From positions 1 to 14,652 of the forward strand of contig CAKUIV010000039.1 of assembly GCA_934661105.1 (NCBI GenBank): DNA of 14,652 nt. Direction: 5' to 3'. This DNA comes from an uncultured Ellagibacter sp. (GTDB lineage: Bacteria > Actinomycetota > Coriobacteriia > Coriobacteriales > Eggerthellaceae). The position numbers and the translations under genes were made by a program. The first letter of the stretch is position 1. Every line of letters starts with the position of its first letter. The notes under the pieces were generated by a model. The model ran no database searches, was not told where the DNA came from, and saw nothing but the letters and a program-made list of their open reading frames with translations. Shown here in pieces: positions 13,731-14,652 of this stretch.

Positions 13731-14318
13731 ATGAAGCTTTTGGAAGAGCGCATCAGGCGCGATGGCGTGGTCAAGTCGGAAGGCGTGCTGAAGGTCGACA
13801 GCTTCCTGAACCACCAGATCGACATCGAGCTTGTCGACGAGATGGGCGCCGAATTCGCCCGCCTGTTCAAAGGCGCCCCCATCAACAAGATCCTCACCAT
13901 CGAAGCGTCGGGCATCGGCATCGCCTGCATCGTGGCGCGTCATTTCGACAACGCGCCGGTGGTGTTCGCCAAGAAGGCGCAGTCTATCAACCTCGACGGC
14001 GAAATGTACTCTACGAAGATCCAGTCGTTCACGCATGGGCGCATCTTCGACGTCATCGTGTCGAAGAAGTTTCTGAATCCCGACGACCACGTCCTCATCA
14101 TCGACGACTTCCTGGCGAACGGCTGTGCGCTCAACGGCCTCATCGAGCTTGTGAACGAGTCGGGGGCAACCATCGAGGGCATCGGCATTGCAGTCGAAAA
14201 AGGGTTCCAGCACGGCGGCGACAAATTGCGCGAAGAGGGCTACCACCTAGAATCGCTTGCGGTGCTTGAATCGATGGACCCGAACACCGGCGAGATCGTC
14301 TTCCGCGGAGAGGAATAG
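13731..14318 (+). CDS. xpt: Xanthine phosphoribosyltransferase
   Basis: A 195-residue purine salvage enzyme that converts xanthine plus PRPP to XMP in the cytoplasm. The N-terminus MKLLEERIRRDGVVKSEGVL followed by KVDSFLNHQID is the Xpt signature. The PRPP-binding motif VLIIDDFLANG occupies residues 121-131, LTIEASGIGIA (55-65) forms the pyrophosphate loop, and EKGFQ (155-160 region) is the conserved purine-recognition element. Length equals that of Bacillus Xpt. In Bacillus the gene is paired with a xanthine permease pbuX and a guanine riboswitch; neither is present here, and the neighbours are a metal exporter and tRNA genes. Its own extended -10 promoter lies upstream, so it is probably monocistronic. 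Confidence 0.94.
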   Translation: MKLLEERIRRDGVVKSEGVLKVDSFLNHQIDIELVDEMGAEFARLFKGAPINKILTIEASGIGIACIVARHFDNAPVVFAKKAQSINLDGEMYSTKIQSFTHGRIFDVIVSKKFLNPDDHVLIIDDFLANGCALNGLIELVNESGATIEGIGIAVEKGFQHGGDKLREEGYHLESLAVLESMDPNTGEIVFRGEE

Positions 14319-14352
14319 GCGTCTTCAAAGGCGTTTCCCCTGAAGGCGTCTG

Positions 14353-14400
14353 CTCCGGCAGTTCGTTCTTGCATGTGCGGAACGGCGGAGTGGAAGTTTT
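14353..14400 (+). terminator. Possible terminator after xpt
   Basis: CTCCG (14353-14357) pairs with CGGAG (14386-14390), and GTTC (14361-14364) with GAAC (14380-14383) inside. TTTT follows at 14397-14400. The stem is interrupted and the T-run is displaced by six bases, so the call is weak. Confidence 0.35.
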
Positions 14401-14402
14401 CC

Positions 14403-14431
14403 TTGACGTCTTTGATCCATATCGCTAATAT
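14403..14431 (+). promoter_or_regulatory. Promoter of the tRNA genes
   Basis: TTGACG (14403-14408) and TAATAT (14426-14431) are spaced by 17 bp in a locally AT-rich patch. The start site would be near 14438, about 18 bases before the mature tRNA-Lys 5' end. This is the best-matching promoter in the window. Confidence 0.8.
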
Positions 14432-14455
14432 ATACAGTTGCGCTATTGGATAAGC

Positions 14456-14531
14456 GGGCCGTTAGCTCAGTTGGCAGAGCAGGGGACTTTTAATCCCAAG
14501 GTCCGGGGTTCGAATCCCCGACGGCCCACCA
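14456..14531 (+). tRNA. tRNA-Lys (anticodon TTT)
   Basis: Full cloverleaf: acceptor GGGCCGT (14456-14462) with ACGGCCC (14521-14527), D stem GCTC/GAGC, anticodon loop CTTTTAA (14487-14493; anticodon 14489-14491), T arm CGGGG-TTCGAAT-CCCCG, discriminator A and an encoded CCA (14529-14531). The first anticodon-stem position is a G-A mismatch (14482 with 14498); the other four pairs are normal. Sequence closely follows known bacterial tRNA-Lys. Confidence 0.96.
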
Positions 14532-14576
14532 TCTTTTCAGCGCGGCAGAGCCAGCCTTGGCCTGCGCCGAACAGAC

Positions 14577-14650
14577 TGGGGTATCGTCCAATGGCAGGAC
14601 TCTGGTTTTTGGTACCAGCTATCTAGGTTCGAATCCTGGTACCCCAGCCA
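14577..14650 (+). tRNA. tRNA-Gln (anticodon TTG)
   Basis: Acceptor TGGGGTA (14577-14583) pairs with TACCCCA (14640-14646); D stem GTCC/GGAC; anticodon stem CTGGT/ACCAG with loop TTTTGGT (14607-14613), anticodon TTG at 14609-14611; T arm CTAGG-TTCGAAT-CCTGG; discriminator G and an encoded CCA. The U1-A72 first pair is the usual tRNA-Gln identity feature. It lies 45 bp after tRNA-Lys and is probably co-transcribed with it. Confidence 0.96.
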
Positions 14651-14652
14651 TT

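Noticed and set aside
14438..14626. 62-codon open frame containing GPLAQLAEQ and KVRGSNPRRPT
   Set aside because: This is a known artefact of translating through tRNA genes; it spans both tRNAs.

Overview
The window looks like a chromosomal segment of a high-GC Gram-positive anaerobe. The best guess is a member of class Coriobacteriia, family Eggerthellaceae (Eggerthella, Gordonibacter or Adlercreutzia type). The reasons are the strongly GC-biased codons, the actinobacterial-looking two-component and GroEL proteins, and a groESL operon controlled by a CIRCE element. This assignment is by eye; no search was run. Most of the window is ordinary chromosome, but several intergenic regions carry real structure.

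Layout. (1) Positions 1-502: the 3' end of an unidentified gene, a textbook intrinsic terminator, then a 155-bp element bounded by nearly perfect 30-bp inverted repeats (MITE-like). (2) 503-8186: a signalling and transport block. An OmpR-type response regulator and its HisKA sensor kinase lie on the minus strand. They diverge from an ABC ATPase plus a 10-TM BceB/FtsX-type permease on the plus strand. A second, unrelated NarL-type two-component pair (HisKA_3 kinase and LuxR-HTH regulator) follows on the plus strand. The 160-bp divergent region has 11-bp-spaced direct repeats that sit correctly to be the binding site of the OmpR-type regulator. (3) 8187-10505: promoter, CIRCE operator, groES, an unusually long (173 nt) structured spacer, and groEL. 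(4) 10506-10828: intergenic DNA with two diverged tandem hairpin repeats and a convergent terminator.

(5) 10829-12632: a DUF554 membrane protein (minus) divergent from a MerR-family regulator with a GyrI/BmrR-like effector domain (plus). A perfect 10-bp palindrome lies inside a 19-bp promoter spacer pointing at the DUF554 gene, the classic MerR activation geometry. (6) 12633-14318: a putative heavy-metal exporter of the ArsP_2 type with a Cys/His-rich cytoplasmic loop, then xanthine phosphoribosyltransferase (xpt). (7) 14319-14652: a strong promoter and the tRNA-Lys(TTT) and tRNA-Gln(TTG) genes.

How it works together. The first two-component system most likely senses an envelope-active compound and activates the adjacent ABC transporter, as in BceRS/BceAB-like modules; the second kinase/regulator pair may integrate a related envelope signal. 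The MerR regulator probably switches on the DUF554 membrane protein in response to an unknown hydrophobic or cationic ligand. No clearly novel multi-gene system is evident. The best candidates for undescribed biology are the tandem hairpin element after groEL, the MITE-like element, the MerR-DUF554 regulatory unit, and the groES-groEL spacer.
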